Made by a program: the position numbers and the translations under genes. The notes beneath the pieces are model-generated. The model ran no database searches and was not told the origin of the DNA. It was given only the letters and a program-made list of their open reading frames with translations. Source: Sulfurimonas sp. HSL3-1 (GTDB lineage: Bacteria > Campylobacterota > Campylobacteria > Campylobacterales > Sulfurimonadaceae). From it: DNA of 64,000 bases. The stretch covers positions 2,046,001 to 2,110,000 of the forward strand of contig NZ_CP147920.1 in NCBI RefSeq assembly GCF_039645995.1, in the 5' to 3' direction. Positions 51,009 to 60,360 of the stretch are shown here, in pieces (the stretch's first letter is position 1; each line of letters opens with the position of its first letter).

Positions 51009-52844
51009 TTACGCTTCCTGAAGGGTTTTGCGAATCCGCTCCGCAAGCTGTTCGGGGCGCAGCCCCAAGGACGCTTCCACTTTGAGCGTCGCGCCGTGGG
51101 TGATGAAGGCGTCTGCGTATTCGAAGCTTTGCAGACGAACATCTCCGATCTCTTCCGCAGCAAGCCACTCCAGCAGGGCACTTCCCACGCCGCCCGCGGC
51201 GGCAGAATCGCTGAAGACGTACCAGCGCTTGTGTCGGGCCGAGAGCATCCGGAGCAATTCCGCATCGAGGGGCTTGGCGAAGCGCAGGTCCAGCAGGGCC
51301 GCAGGCATCCCGAGCTGTGAGAGGGTCTGCGCCGCGCGGCCGACCCCGTTACCGTACCCGATCAGCAACAGATCGCTCTGCGCTTCAATCAGCAGCTCCG
51401 CCTTGCCGTATTCAAAGGGCGCCGATTCCGGCAGCTCCGCCTCCAAAAATGCGCCCCGGGGGTAGCGCAGACCCAGCGGGCGGTCAAAGGCCGCCGCGAA
51501 GGCCACGGCCTGATGCATCGACTTTTCGTCCCGCGGCGCGCAGAGCGTCATGTTCGGGATCGCACGCAGGAAACTGATATCAAAGGCGCCCTGGTGCGTC
51601 TCGCCGTCTTCGCCGACGATCCCCGCACGGTCCATCGCGAACACGACCGGGAGGTCCATCAGGCAGACGTCGTGGATCACCTGGTCGTACCCGCGCTGTA
51701 AAAAGGTGGAGTAGATCGTACAGAAGGGCTTGAACCCCTCTTTGGCCAATGCGCCCATCGACGTCACGGCGTGCTGCTCGGCAATCGCCACGTCCCAGAA
51801 ACGGTCGGGATACTTCTCGAGTAGGGGCGTCAGGCCGGTGCCGCTCGGCATCGCCGCCGTGACGCCGACGACCTTCTCATCACGGTCGGCCTGATGCATC
51901 AGTGCCTCGGTGTAGATCTGTGTCGCACTCTTGCTTCCCCCGCTTTTCTTCCGCGAGATGCCGCTGTCGATATCAAAAGGACCGACACCGTGCCACTGTT
52001 CGTGCTGACCCTCGGCGATCTTGTACCCTTTGCCTTTGACGGTCTGGGCATGGATGATCACCGGTTTGCCCATTGCACGGGCCGTCTCGAAGGTCTCGAC
52101 AAGACGCTTGATATCGTGACCGTCGACGGGGCCGATATACTCTATGCCCATCTCCTCGAAAATGATGCCCGGCGTGATCAGCTTGAACGACTCTTCAAAG
52201 CGCTTGGCCAGGTAGTGCGCCCCTTCGCCGAAATGGTCCACGAAGGTCTCCGTGCCGCGTTTGATCTTCTGGTAGAGCGGGCTCGCCATGGCGGAGCTGA
52301 GCATGCGGCTCACGGCCCCGATCGGCTTGGCGATGCTCATCTCGTTATCGTTGAGAATGATCACCATCGGGTATTCGCGCTCGCCCAGTTCGTTGAGCGC
52401 CTCATAGGCCATCCCCGCGCTCAGCGCCCCGTCGCCGATCATCACGACGGGAATCCGCTCGTGCTGCTCCTGCTTGAGCGCGATCGCCTTCGCCGCGCCG
52501 ACGCCGAGGGAGATGGAGGTGGAGGAGTGTCCCGCGACATAATAGTCATGCTCGCTCTCCTTGGGCTTCGTGTAGCCGCTGAGGCCGTCGAACTGGCGCA
52601 GGGTGGCAAACTCCTCCCAACGCCCCGTCAGCAGCTTATGGGCGTAGGCCTGATGGGAGACATCGAAAATAAAGGGGTCTTTGGATGAATCAAACACCGC
52701 ATGCATCGCCACGATCAGCTCGGTCGCCCCCAGGGTGGAGCTCAGGTGTCCGCCGTTGGTACTGACCACGTCCAGGATCCGTTCCCGGATCGCGCGGCAC
52801 TGTGCCTCAAGCGCTTCATAATCGTGCAATGGTTTTTGATTCAT
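51009..52844 (-). CDS. dxs: 1-deoxy-D-xylulose-5-phosphate synthase
   Basis: A 611-residue thiamine-diphosphate enzyme. STNGGHLSSTLGATELIVAM is the N-terminal signature; the ThDP motif is VVMIGDGALSAGMAYEALNE ... ILNDNEMSI. VPLHGTK-type second-domain residues include AIAEQHAVTSMGALAKEG, and the transketolase C-domain ends near EWLAAEEIG. It joins pyruvate and glyceraldehyde 3-phosphate, the first step of the MEP isoprenoid route. The ATG at 52844 follows AGGATAGG. In C. jejuni, dxs follows fliF, fliG and fliH; here it follows the chimera at 52919. Confidence 0.96.
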   Translation of the reverse strand: MNQKPLHDYEALEAQCRAIRERILDVVSTNGGHLSSTLGATELIVAMHAVFDSSKDPFIFDVSHQAYAHKLLTGRWEEFATLRQFDGLSGYTKPKESEHDYYVAGHSSTSISLGVGAAKAIALKQEQHERIPVVMIGDGALSAGMAYEALNELGEREYPMVIILNDNEMSIAKPIGAVSRMLSSAMASPLYQKIKRGTETFVDHFGEGAHYLAKRFEESFKLITPGIIFEEMGIEYIGPVDGHDIKRLVETFETARAMGKPVIIHAQTVKGKGYKIAEGQHEQWHGVGPFDIDSGISRKKSGGSKSATQIYTEALMHQADRDEKVVGVTAAMPSGTGLTPLLEKYPDRFWDVAIAEQHAVTSMGALAKEGFKPFCTIYSTFLQRGYDQVIHDVCLMDLPVVFAMDRAGIVGEDGETHQGAFDISFLRAIPNMTLCAPRDEKSMHQAVAFAAAFDRPLGLRYPRGAFLEAELPESAPFEYGKAELLIEAQSDLLLIGYGNGVGRAAQTLSQLGMPAALLDLRFAKPLDAELLRMLSARHKRWYVFSDSAAAGGVGSALLEWLAAEEIGDVRLQSFEYADAFITHGATLKVEASLGLRPEQLAERIRKTLQEA

Positions 52845-52895
52845 CCTATCCTCGTACAATGGCCTCTCCCTGAAAAAGGGGGAAAAAGGTGAAGC

Positions 52896-52901
52896 ATATT
52901 A
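52896..52901 (-). promoter_or_regulatory. -10 box for dxs
   Basis: TAATAT on the minus strand after TTTTCGC, in the 74-bp gap after the FliF/FliG-like gene. It would give dxs its own promoter with a leader of about 45 bases. Confidence 0.4.
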
Positions 52902-52918
52902 GCGAAAAGGGGCTATTA

Positions 52919-53785
52919 TCAACCTTCTCCGCCCCGGTGCGTATTCGCGGCTTCAGCTTCAAGTAATGTGATCAGCCCCTCGTGGGGGTGCCCGCGGCGC
53001 AATGCGTTCAGCAGTGCCGTGCGCGTCCCCGGAGAGAGGCTCCGGTAGATCGCGAGCATCTTCACCGTTGTCTCCGCGGGCCGCACCCTTTTTTGCAGCG
53101 CCTTCGCCTTCGCGGCAAAGAGCTCCGCCACCCGCATGCGAAGCCCCTCGTCACAGCTTCCGCTGAACGCCATCCGTTCCCAGACCCGGTCGCGTTCATG
53201 GGCACCCATCGCCTCCATGGCTGCGGCGGCTTCCGCCGTCGCCAGCCCGAGAAGGTAGACCGCGACGGTCTGGGGATGCTCCCCCTCGAACAGCCGCGCC
53301 GCTCCGAAGGCAGCACGGGCAGTCGGCACGGGGGCGGAAGGTTCCGGCGCCGGCCGCGTTTCAGTGTCCGCTGCAGCTGCCATGGGTGTCGCGATCGAGT
53401 CCCTTAGCAGCACAGCGAGCCGACGCGACACCAGTGCCAGCGCCCCCGCCGTCAGAAACAGCAGAAGCAACATGCCTCCCTGCGCCGCCCGGTCGGGCTG
53501 CGGCCGGGCCTCCCCCAATGAGAGCCCCTGGCGCTGGAGACGTGCCGCATCGCTTTCATCCACGAGGATGCTGCCGTCCTTCTGAACGCGGTAATCGGCG
53601 TCAAGCAGCTCCAGCCGTTCGATCAGCCGTGCCGTTCCGACCGGGTCCGCGATGGAACCGATAGCGATCTCCGTATGGATAAAGGTGCGGTAAAGCATCC
53701 CTCCTATCAGGAGAGATCCGCACAGCAGAAGCGCGAACAAAACGGCGGTTTTCGGGAGCGATGAAAAACCTTCCGCGCCCTTCAT
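52919..53785 (-). CDS. FliF/FliG chimera: membrane ring-building module joined to a FliG-like domain
   Basis: A 288-residue protein. Residues 12-31 are a membrane helix; 32-92 resemble the first ring-building motif of FliF (YRTFIHTEIAIGSIADPVGTA ... YRVQKDGSILVDESDAARLQ, like FliF segments just after its first helix). Residues 104-121 form a second helix, 130-158 are a Pro/Ala linker. From about 165 comes LFEGEHPQTVAVYLLGLATA, which carries the EHPQ motif of the FliG middle domain, and a helical domain to the end. Normal FliF (about 560 residues) and FliG (about 340) are missing here: the other FliF ring motifs, FliG N- and C-terminal parts and FliH have gone. GGAGG precedes the ATG; hisC ends 12 bp upstream. 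In C. jejuni this site holds fliF-fliG-fliH. The FliF part is more tentative than the FliG part. Confidence 0.7.
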   Translation of the reverse strand: MKGAEGFSSLPKTAVLFALLLCGSLLIGGMLYRTFIHTEIAIGSIADPVGTARLIERLELLDADYRVQKDGSILVDESDAARLQRQGLSLGEARPQPDRAAQGGMLLLLFLTAGALALVSRRLAVLLRDSIATPMAAAADTETRPAPEPSAPVPTARAAFGAARLFEGEHPQTVAVYLLGLATAEAAAAMEAMGAHERDRVWERMAFSGSCDEGLRMRVAELFAAKAKALQKRVRPAETTVKMLAIYRSLSPGTRTALLNALRRGHPHEGLITLLEAEAANTHRGGEG

Positions 53786-53797
53786 CCCGCCCTCCGG

Positions 53798-54892
53798 TCA
53801 GACCAACTCCGCGGCCAGGGCGAAAAAGCGGTCGTTCTCTTCGGGCTTGCCGACGGTCACACGGATCGCGTTGAGGCCGTACCCGGCCAGGTTGCGTACG
53901 ATCATCCCCTGACGCAGCAGGGCGTCGGCGACCTCCGTGGAGCTCGTCCCCTCCTTCAGACAGAGGGTGACGAAGTTCGTATAGCTCTCGATCGCCCGGA
54001 TGCCGTGCGCTTCGGCGAAGGCCTCGTAACGGTCCATCTCCTCGAAGTTCTTCGCGATGCACCTCTGCACGAACGCTTCATCCTCCAAGGCCGCGGAGGC
54101 GGCTTCGAGGGAGAGGGTCGTGATGTTAAAAGGCGGGCGGAGCTTGTAGAGCGCGGTAATGATATCGCGCTGCGCAATGCCGTACCCGACCCGCATTCCC
54201 CCGAGTCCGTACGCTTTCGAGAAGGTGCCCAGGTAGAGCACATTGTCATATGCTTCGATGAGCTCTTTGGGCTCCAGGGCCTTGGCGGAATCCTTGTAGC
54301 GGGCGTACTCCATGTAGGCGCCGTCGACGATGACGAGCGTCTCCCTGTCGATCTTGGAGAGAAACGCTTTCACGTCCGCCGCGTCGGCGCTGTCACCGGT
54401 CGGATTGTTCGGCGTGCAGAGGAAGATAATGGAGGGTTTATGTTCCAGGTAGAGGGCATAGAACTCGTCGAGATCATGCGCGCGTGATGCCGTGCGGATC
54501 ACCTCCGCGCCCACGTGATGGGCGTAGATCTCGTACATCGCAAAGGTGATGCTGTTGATGAGGATCTTCTTGCCCGGCCCCGTCTTGGCGTGCACCGCGA
54601 ACTCGATCACCTGGTCCGAACCGGCACCGATGACCACTTCATGCGGGTCGATGCCGAAACGTTTGGCCAGACCGTCCTTGAGCTTGTACATGGAGTCGTC
54701 CGGGTAGAGGGCCATCTTGGAAACGATCGCGCTGACCGCTTCTTGTACCTTCGGTGAGCACCCGAAAGGGTTCTCGTTGCTGGCGAGCTTGATAATGTCC
54801 TTGGGCTCGATCCCGAACTCGCGCACGACAAGCTCGATCGGCTTGCCCGCCTCATACACCCTGATGGCATCCAGTGTCTGATTGAAAGTCAT
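53798..54892 (-). CDS. hisC: histidinol-phosphate aminotransferase
   Basis: A 364-residue PLP enzyme: [18 protein letters not shown] is the family N-terminal motif, [27 protein letters not shown] and [19 protein letters not shown] (PLP Lys) the cofactor site, and [11 protein letters not shown] the C-terminal Arg. It makes histidinol phosphate; HisC of this group can also act on aromatic amino acids, which would suit the neighbouring pheA. The ATG at 54892 overlaps the pheA stop (ATGA). Confidence 0.95.
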   Translation of the reverse strand: MTFNQTLDAIRVYEAGKPIELVVREFGIEPKDIIKLASNENPFGCSPKVQEAVSAIVSKMALYPDDSMYKLKDGLAKRFGIDPHEVVIGAGSDQVIEFAVHAKTGPGKKILINSITFAMYEIYAHHVGAEVIRTASRAHDLDEFYALYLEHKPSIIFLCTPNNPTGDSADAADVKAFLSKIDRETLVIVDGAYMEYARYKDSAKALEPKELIEAYDNVLYLGTFSKAYGLGGMRVGYGIAQRDIITALYKLRPPFNITTLSLEAASAALEDEAFVQRCIAKNFEEMDRYEAFAEAHGIRAIESYTNFVTLCLKEGTSSTEVADALLRQGMIVRNLAGYGLNAIRVTVGKPEENDRFFALAAELV

Positions 54893-55995
54893 TGTTCCCC
54901 TTCGACGTAGCTTCCCAGCCACGTCACTTCATCGGTATGTTTTTTCAGTATCTTCTGTACGTTTTTATCATCGATATGGCCGTAGAAATCGATGAAGAAC
55001 CAGTACCCGAACCCCTCCTGGCTCTTCGCAGGGCGGCTCTCGATCTTACTGAGGTTGATCTTCGCCTTGTCGAAATCATGCAGGAAATGCACGAGGACCC
55101 CGGCGCGGGTCGTCTTTTTCAGCTTGGCGAGAATGGAGGTCTTGTCCTGCCCGCTCGGCGCGTTCTTGAAATCGCTGAGGATGATGAACCGCGTCGTGTT
55201 GTCATGGACATCCTCGATGTTCTCGAACATCATCGGCACGCCGTAGAGTTTGGCGGCGATATGGCTGCAGATCGCCGCGGCTTCCGGATCTTCCGAAGCC
55301 AGAATTGCCGCTTTTGCCGTCGACTCCACGGGGATCTGCTGTACGTTGAGCAGCCCGTGCTCGTTGAGGAAGTTCCGGCACTGCCCGAATCCCTTATCCT
55401 TGGAGTAGATCCGTTTGATGCCGTCCAGATGCGCCGCTTTGGTCGAAAAGGTCATGTGGATCGGCATGTAAAGCTCTGCGACGATCTTCATCGGGCTCGT
55501 CGCCAGCAGGTCGAGGGTCTCCCCGACGGCACCGTCCTGACGGCTCTCGATCGGGACGACGCCGAACTTCGCGCGGCCGCTCTCAAGCGCCTTGAAAACC
55601 CCCGCGATCGTACTCATCGGGAGGTATTCGCTCATGGCGCCGAAACGGCTCTCCGCGGCCTGGTGGGTGAAGGTCCCCTCGGGACCGAGGTAGACGATGC
55701 GTTCGGGCAGTTCCAGGTTGCGTGCCACCGCGAAGATCTCCAGGAAGATCGCCTCGATGGCACCGGCGTTGAGCAGTCCGTGCTGCTCGGCGTTGAGCGT
55801 CTCAAGACGCTGCAGGATCGCCTTTTCCCGTTCGGGGCGGTAGATCGGGGCCCCGCTCTTGTTTTTGATCTCCCCGACGCGTTCCACCACGGCCATGCGC
55901 TCATTGATCAGGGCCAGCAGCTCCGTATCGATGGCATCAATGGCGTCGCGGCACGCTTCGAGGCTGTCCAACGCTTTTATCGCTTCGCTTTTCAC
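54889..55995 (-). CDS. pheA: chorismate mutase / prephenate dehydratase (P-protein)
   Basis: A 368-residue bifunctional enzyme. Residues 10-95 form an AroQ chorismate mutase ([20 protein letters not shown]). Residues 98-280 are prephenate dehydratase ([36 protein letters not shown]). Residues 285-360 are an ACT domain ([20 protein letters not shown] ... [13 protein letters not shown]) that binds phenylalanine for feedback control. The family Asn and Thr near the dehydratase site are partly changed (ESRQDG for ENSxEG). It overlaps the HAD gene by 4 bp. Confidence 0.95.
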   Translation of the reverse strand: MKSEAIKALDSLEACRDAIDAIDTELLALINERMAVVERVGEIKNKSGAPIYRPEREKAILQRLETLNAEQHGLLNAGAIEAIFLEIFAVARNLELPERIVYLGPEGTFTHQAAESRFGAMSEYLPMSTIAGVFKALESGRAKFGVVPIESRQDGAVGETLDLLATSPMKIVAELYMPIHMTFSTKAAHLDGIKRIYSKDKGFGQCRNFLNEHGLLNVQQIPVESTAKAAILASEDPEAAAICSHIAAKLYGVPMMFENIEDVHDNTTRFIILSDFKNAPSGQDKTSILAKLKKTTRAGVLVHFLHDFDKAKINLSKIESRPAKSQEGFGYWFFIDFYGHIDDKNVQKILKKHTDEVTWLGSYVEGEQ

Positions 55996-56777
55996 ATCAC
56001 ACTCTTTCCGGGCGGAATCTCAGTAATGTCATTATACACCACCGTCCCCGATTCTTCCCTGCGCAACCGCGCTGTGAGCGCGTCTTCAGGGCGCACTTTG
56101 CCGCTGAGGACCAGGGCCGTGCGCATGCCCAGCGCCGCGGCACCGGTCAGGTCCCCCGCGTAGTCGTCGCTGACCATCGTCACACTCTCAAAGGCCGCTT
56201 CCGGGCGCTGCAGGCGCAACAGACGCAGTGCTTCGCCGTAAAAAGCGTCCGAGGGTTTTCCAACGACGGTAAAAGGGACGGAAGCCGCGTAGGAAAGCAT
56301 CCGCAGCAGCGCCCCCACCCCTGGGAAGCGCCGCTGCTGCGTCGCGTAGAGCGTCGTATCGTGCATGCCAACCAGCCGTGCGCCCTGCATCAGGAAGGTG
56401 ATCATCTGCGCAAACTCCTCCGCGCCGTAATCAGCACGGACGGAGAGCAGCAGGGTTTGCGGCTTTTCATGCTCCCGCACATACCCAAGGGCATCGAGCT
56501 GCGCCAGGAAGGTCTCGCTGCCGTAGGCGGCCACCCCCTGTTTTGGGACTTCCCGCTCCAGCAGCATCAGGGCGTCGAGATAGTGGGTCCGGGGAATGGC
56601 GAAACCGAGGGATTGGAGGTAGGCCAGGAAGTCGCTGCTGGCGCGTTTGGTGTTGTTGGTAACGACAAGGTAGGGAACGGCATCGCGGTTGAGGGCGTCG
56701 ATAAAGGCGACGGCCCCAGGAATGGGCTGCTGGCCCCGATCATCGATCAGGGTCCCCTGAACGTCGATGAAATACAT
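55992..56777 (-). CDS. HAD-superfamily (NagD-like) protein with altered motif I
   Basis: A 261-residue HAD protein of class IIA. Motif I reads MYFIDVQGTLIDD, where DxDGT is normal, so the second Asp (general acid-base) is Gln. Motif II is LVVTNNTKR, motif III VVGKPSDAFYGEAL, motif IV MVSDDYAGDLTGAAALGM. The nucleophile Asp5 remains. The changed residue may slow or remove phosphatase action. It lies between lysA and pheA with a 4-bp overlap. The C. jejuni homologue (Cj0315, as I recall) sits in the same place. Confidence 0.88.
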   Translation of the reverse strand: MYFIDVQGTLIDDRGQQPIPGAVAFIDALNRDAVPYLVVTNNTKRASSDFLAYLQSLGFAIPRTHYLDALMLLEREVPKQGVAAYGSETFLAQLDALGYVREHEKPQTLLLSVRADYGAEEFAQMITFLMQGARLVGMHDTTLYATQQRRFPGVGALLRMLSYAASVPFTVVGKPSDAFYGEALRLLRLQRPEAAFESVTMVSDDYAGDLTGAAALGMRTALVLSGKVRPEDALTARLRREESGTVVYNDITEIPPGKSVM

Positions 56778-56781
56778 GGTT

Positions 56782-57996
56782 TCAGCCGAGGTATTTCAGC
56801 TCCGGCGCGACCAGGTCCTCGAAGGACTCCCGGTCCCGGATCAGACGGTCTGCGCCCGCTTCGACTGCGACTTCCGCCGCACGGCCGCGGGTATTGTAGT
56901 TGCTGCCCATACCGAAGCCGTAGGCCCCGGCGCTGTGGACGACAAGCAGGTCGTTGTGCGCCATCGGCGGCAGCGGATACTCCTTGGCGAGGAAATCCCC
57001 GCTCTCGCAGACGGGACCGACGATGTCCGCCGGCGTCTCGTCGCCTTCATGCGCCGTGGCGGGGGCGATGCGGTGGTAGGCGCTGTAGAGGCTCGGGCGG
57101 ATCAGGTCGTTCATCGCCCCGTCGACGACGACAAAGCGTTTCGCGCCGTTTTGCTTCTCGTAGAGCACCCGTGTCAGGAAGTAGCCGGCGTTGGCCGTCA
57201 TGAAACGGCCCGGTTCACAGACGACGGTGATGTCCATCCCCGTCAGGGTGGAGAGGACCGCCTGGGCGTAGTCGTACGGTGTGATCGTTGTTTCGTCCTT
57301 GTAGCGGATGCCGAGCCCGCCGCCGATATCGAAGAACTTCAGCTCGATGCCGATGGCCGCTTTGAGCGAACGCACGAGGTCGGCGACGATCTCGCTCGCT
57401 TCGCGGATCGGGTCGAGCTCGGTGAGCTGGCTGCCGATGTGGAAATGGATCCCCACGGGCTCCAGCCACTCCGAAGCGTTGGCCCGGATATACATCCGCT
57501 TGGCCGCGTCGATCTCGACGCCGAACTTGTTGTCGTGCAGGCCCGTGGAGATGTAGGGGTGGGTCTTGGGGTCGATGTTCGGGTTGACGCGGATGCTGAT
57601 ACGGGCGACCTGCCCCAGCTCCTGTGCGATCATCTCGACACGTCCCAGCTCCGCCTCGCTCTCGAGGTTGATGTAGAGGATATCCCGCTCGATCGCCTCG
57701 CGGATCTCGTCGTCGCGTTTGCCGACCCCGCTGAAGATCACCTTGTATTTCGGAACGCCCGCCATCATCGCGCGGCGCACTTCGCCGATGGAGACGCAGT
57801 CTGCGCCGGCGCCGAGGTCGGCGAACTGCTTGACGACGCTGAGGTTCGAATTGGCCTTGACGGCGTAGGAGATAAGGGATTTGCGCCCGCGGAACGCCTC
57901 TTTCAGCGTCTCGTACTGCGCACGCATCGCATCGAAATCGTACACATAAAGCGGCGTACCGTATGTCTCTGCCAGGGCGTTGAAGTCCATTGACAT
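56782..57996 (-). CDS. lysA: diaminopimelate decarboxylase
   Basis: A 404-residue PLP alanine-racemase-fold enzyme. PLP Lys47 is in ISYAVKANSNLSVV; LESEAELGRVEMI, HFHIGSQLTELDPI and GGGLGIRYKDE build the barrel site. GPVCESGDFLAKEYPLP and AGAYGFGMGSNYNTRGRAAEV complete the active site across the dimer. It makes lysine from meso-diaminopimelate. The ATG at 57996 follows AAGGA. It starts the lysA-HAD-pheA-hisC run; its promoter is the TATTAT at 58063-58068. Confidence 0.96.
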   Translation of the reverse strand: MSMDFNALAETYGTPLYVYDFDAMRAQYETLKEAFRGRKSLISYAVKANSNLSVVKQFADLGAGADCVSIGEVRRAMMAGVPKYKVIFSGVGKRDDEIREAIERDILYINLESEAELGRVEMIAQELGQVARISIRVNPNIDPKTHPYISTGLHDNKFGVEIDAAKRMYIRANASEWLEPVGIHFHIGSQLTELDPIREASEIVADLVRSLKAAIGIELKFFDIGGGLGIRYKDETTITPYDYAQAVLSTLTGMDITVVCEPGRFMTANAGYFLTRVLYEKQNGAKRFVVVDGAMNDLIRPSLYSAYHRIAPATAHEGDETPADIVGPVCESGDFLAKEYPLPPMAHNDLLVVHSAGAYGFGMGSNYNTRGRAAEVAVEAGADRLIRDRESFEDLVAPELKYLG

Positions 57997-58062
57997 GCTT
58001 CCTTCTTTCGGGGCATCGGAAACGTTCTAGCGTCGTGGGATGCCCGGGAAAATTCTTGCGCG

Positions 58063-58068
58063 ATAATA
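58063..58068 (-). promoter_or_regulatory. -10 box for the lysA operon
   Basis: TATTAT on the minus strand after TTTTTCGC, +1 near 58056. Gene spacings of at most 12 bp afterwards suggest one transcript down to the FliF/FliG chimera. Confidence 0.55.
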
Positions 58069-58091
58069 GCGAAAAAGGGCTAAAGGGGGCG

Positions 58092-59171
58092 TTAGGAGTG
58101 CGCGTCGACACCATGCCCGCGGTTGCGGTACCAGAGGATCAGCGCCGCCGTGAAAAGCGCCAGGACCGGCAGGACGATGCCCACCTCGCTGGGGATCGTC
58201 TTGTTGTTGGAGAGCTCGGTGAGCATAAAGAGAAACGACCAGGTCATCATCGTCGCCAAGATCGCGACGAAACTGAACAGCGTGATGTTGAGAAACCGGG
58301 GGCTGATCGGGACGAAAAAGAAGATCAAAATGATCAGGCTCGGCACGAAGAGCGGCGTGATGAAAATGCGGTAGAGCGCGCTTTTGATCTTATCGATATT
58401 GAGATTCTCGCTCCCCAGCAGCATCAGGGCGTCGATCGCATCAAGAATGGTGTAGTTCACCTTCCCCTCGTATACCTGGTCGAGGATCTTCGGACGGAAC
58501 CCCTCGAGCAGGGTCAGGTCCTGCAGCTGCGTGACGGTGATCCCATCCCCCTCCAGGCTCAGCGTTTTGGGCTTCTGGAGCGACACGGCGTGGTTGAGGT
58601 GCCAGTGCTCGTCGGCGTAATAGGCCCCCTCGGCGGAGAGCACCTGCTGCAAAGCACCGTTTTCATGGGTAAAGATGCGGATGTCCTCGGCCCGTTCCTG
58701 GAGCGGGTAGAGCTTCCCGAAATAGACGTAGCGGTCTTTGAACGTGAAAAAGAGGTTGCTGGTCGGCTGCAGGTACTGCGCGGAACGGCGGATATTGTTC
58801 GCGTACTCGTCCGCCCGGGCAAACGAGGTCGCATGCAGGGCGATATAGAGGGTCATGATCGCCACGGCAACGCCGACGAAGGGCTTGATGACGTCGGTTT
58901 TGTTGTACCCCAGCGCATAGATCGCCACCAGGGCGTTGGAACGGATCAGGAAAATCTTCGTCGCGATCATTGCGAAGACCAAGGAGAGCGGCAGCAGCAT
59001 ATCGACGGCGAAAAACGTTTTGTACGTGAGGTAGATGACGATAAGGTTGGCCGACTGCAGCTTGTCCGCACTCTCCATGTAGTCAAACCCGACCATGAAA
59101 AAGACAAGGGCAAAGAGGATGACGGCGATGTACTTGAGGTAGTGATAGGCGATATACCGGAACATCAACAT
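58092..59171 (-). CDS. LptF/LptG-family lipopolysaccharide export permease
   Basis: A 359-residue protein with six membrane helices in two groups (three before residue 115 and three after 270) around a periplasmic beta-jellyroll (about 120-265; SNLFFTFKDRYVYFGKLYPL). That is the LptF/G (YjgP/YjgQ) layout. It extracts LPS from the inner membrane with LptB and passes it to LptC. With LptD at 1.8-3.9 kb it makes two parts of the Lpt bridge in this window. Whether it is LptF or LptG cannot be settled; I favour LptG. lysA ends 95 bp away. Confidence 0.88.
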   Translation of the reverse strand: MLMFRYIAYHYLKYIAVILFALVFFMVGFDYMESADKLQSANLIVIYLTYKTFFAVDMLLPLSLVFAMIATKIFLIRSNALVAIYALGYNKTDVIKPFVGVAVAIMTLYIALHATSFARADEYANNIRRSAQYLQPTSNLFFTFKDRYVYFGKLYPLQERAEDIRIFTHENGALQQVLSAEGAYYADEHWHLNHAVSLQKPKTLSLEGDGITVTQLQDLTLLEGFRPKILDQVYEGKVNYTILDAIDALMLLGSENLNIDKIKSALYRIFITPLFVPSLIILIFFFVPISPRFLNITLFSFVAILATMMTWSFLFMLTELSNNKTIPSEVGIVLPVLALFTAALILWYRNRGHGVDAHS

Positions 59172-59194
59172 CGCAGGCCCCTGAAAAATATCGG

Positions 59195-59752
59195 TTATTG
59201 TAACGGAGTTTTTTTGACGGTGTACTTAGAGGCGACCTCGTCCATGCCCATACGCGTCAATGCCTCCACCGCGTCCGCGGCCCGCTCGATCCACTCGGGG
59301 AGGCATTCGGCCTCCTGCGGCGTAAAGGCGCTCAGGACATAATCTGCGACACGGTTGCGCTCCCCGGGGTGGCCTATGCCCATCCTCACCCGGACATAAT
59401 CGGGTGAAATCGCCGTGTCGGTCGATTTGAGGCCGTTATGCCCCCCGTGCCCGCCCCCGCGCTTGAAACGCAGCGTCCCGAAGGGCAGGTCCAGGTCGTC
59501 ATGGATGACGATGACCTCATCAATCTTGTAAAAACGTTTGACGTTGCCGATGGAACGGCCCGAAAGGTTCATAAAAGTGAGCGGTTTGAGTAAAAAATGG
59601 GAGGAAAATTTATAGAGGTCGCCTTCAAAGACGGCTTTTTTGACGGCATCGCATTGATGGCGCTGCAGGAGCGCATCAATGACCATGAACCCGACGTTGT
59701 GCCGGGTCTTCTCATACGCCGAACCCGGATTACCCAGTCCGACGATCAGCAA
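59195..59752 (-). CDS. pth: peptidyl-tRNA hydrolase
   Basis: A 185-residue enzyme beginning LIVGLGNPGSAYEKTRHNVG, with the catalytic His18 and Asn9; the family also needs the Asp of IVIHDDLDLPFGTLRFKRGGGHGGHNGLKS, which is present. It frees peptide from stalled tRNAs. The start is a TTG at 59752, only two bases after the rplY stop, and matches the usual length of the family. In C. jejuni rplY and pth are also adjacent. Confidence 0.95.
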   Translation of the reverse strand: MLIVGLGNPGSAYEKTRHNVGFMVIDALLQRHQCDAVKKAVFEGDLYKFSSHFLLKPLTFMNLSGRSIGNVKRFYKIDEVIVIHDDLDLPFGTLRFKRGGGHGGHNGLKSTDTAISPDYVRVRMGIGHPGERNRVADYVLSAFTPQEAECLPEWIERAADAVEALTRMGMDEVASKYTVKKTPLQ

Positions 59753-59754
59753 AA

Positions 59755-60291
59755 TTACTTCGCTTTGATGATGGAGAGAACGGAAACGCGGTCAGCGTCT
59801 GTGAATGTAAACGCTTCGGATTTCTCCAGGTCGCGGATCAGGATGGAGTCACCGAGGTCGAGCGGAGCGACGTTAACAGTGATCGTATCCGGGATCTGAT
59901 CGATCGCACCTTTGACGCGCAGACGCTTCTTCGCGATGTAGAGCATCCCTTTGTTCTTCAGACCAACCGGAGAACCTTCCGTTTTAACCGGAACGTTGTA
60001 GTGGGTAACGACACCCGGCTGCGCGACCATCAGGTCAACGTGCAGCAGGTTACCGGACACCGGATGAGACTCATACGCCTGAACGACAACGTTCATCTCC
60101 TGATCACCGACTTTTACCGGAAACGCCAGGGTGTTTTTGTTGCGAACTGTACGGATGAACTCATTCATCTTGAAAGCGGCGTGAACGTTTTCAAGCCCCT
60201 TTCCGTAGATGTTGGCAATCAGATAACCATCGCGGCGGAACGCTTTTGTTGCGCTTTTACCGGTACTCTCTCTAACAATACCTTCCAACAT
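59755..60291 (-). CDS. rplY: 50S ribosomal protein L25 (CTC type)
   Basis: A 178-residue protein in two beta domains. MLEGIVRESTGKSATKAFRR starts the 5S rRNA-binding domain, with GYLIANIYGKGLENVHA and HPVSGNLLHVDLM; the C-terminal TL5 domain follows (PVKTEGSPVGLKNKGML ... DQIPDTITVNVAPLDLGDS). It binds 5S rRNA. AAGGA stands eight bases before the ATG, and a TATTAT at 60322-60327 is the likely -10 box. The pilT terminator lies directly upstream. Confidence 0.95.
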   Translation of the reverse strand: MLEGIVRESTGKSATKAFRRDGYLIANIYGKGLENVHAAFKMNEFIRTVRNKNTLAFPVKVGDQEMNVVVQAYESHPVSGNLLHVDLMVAQPGVVTHYNVPVKTEGSPVGLKNKGMLYIAKKRLRVKGAIDQIPDTITVNVAPLDLGDSILIRDLEKSEAFTFTDADRVSVLSIIKAK

Positions 60292-60341
60292 AGGTGTGTC
60301 CTTGTAATAAAATAGGACGGAATAATACTTAAATATTCTTT

Positions 60342-60360
60342 AAAAACAGCTAAAGAGCTG
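60342..60360 (-). terminator. intrinsic terminator after pilT
   Basis: Read on the minus strand, CAGCT-CTTT-AGCTG is followed by TTTTT, immediately after the pilT stop. The stem is only 5 bp, so it is a modest terminator. It separates tal-pilT from rplY-pth. Confidence 0.6.
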
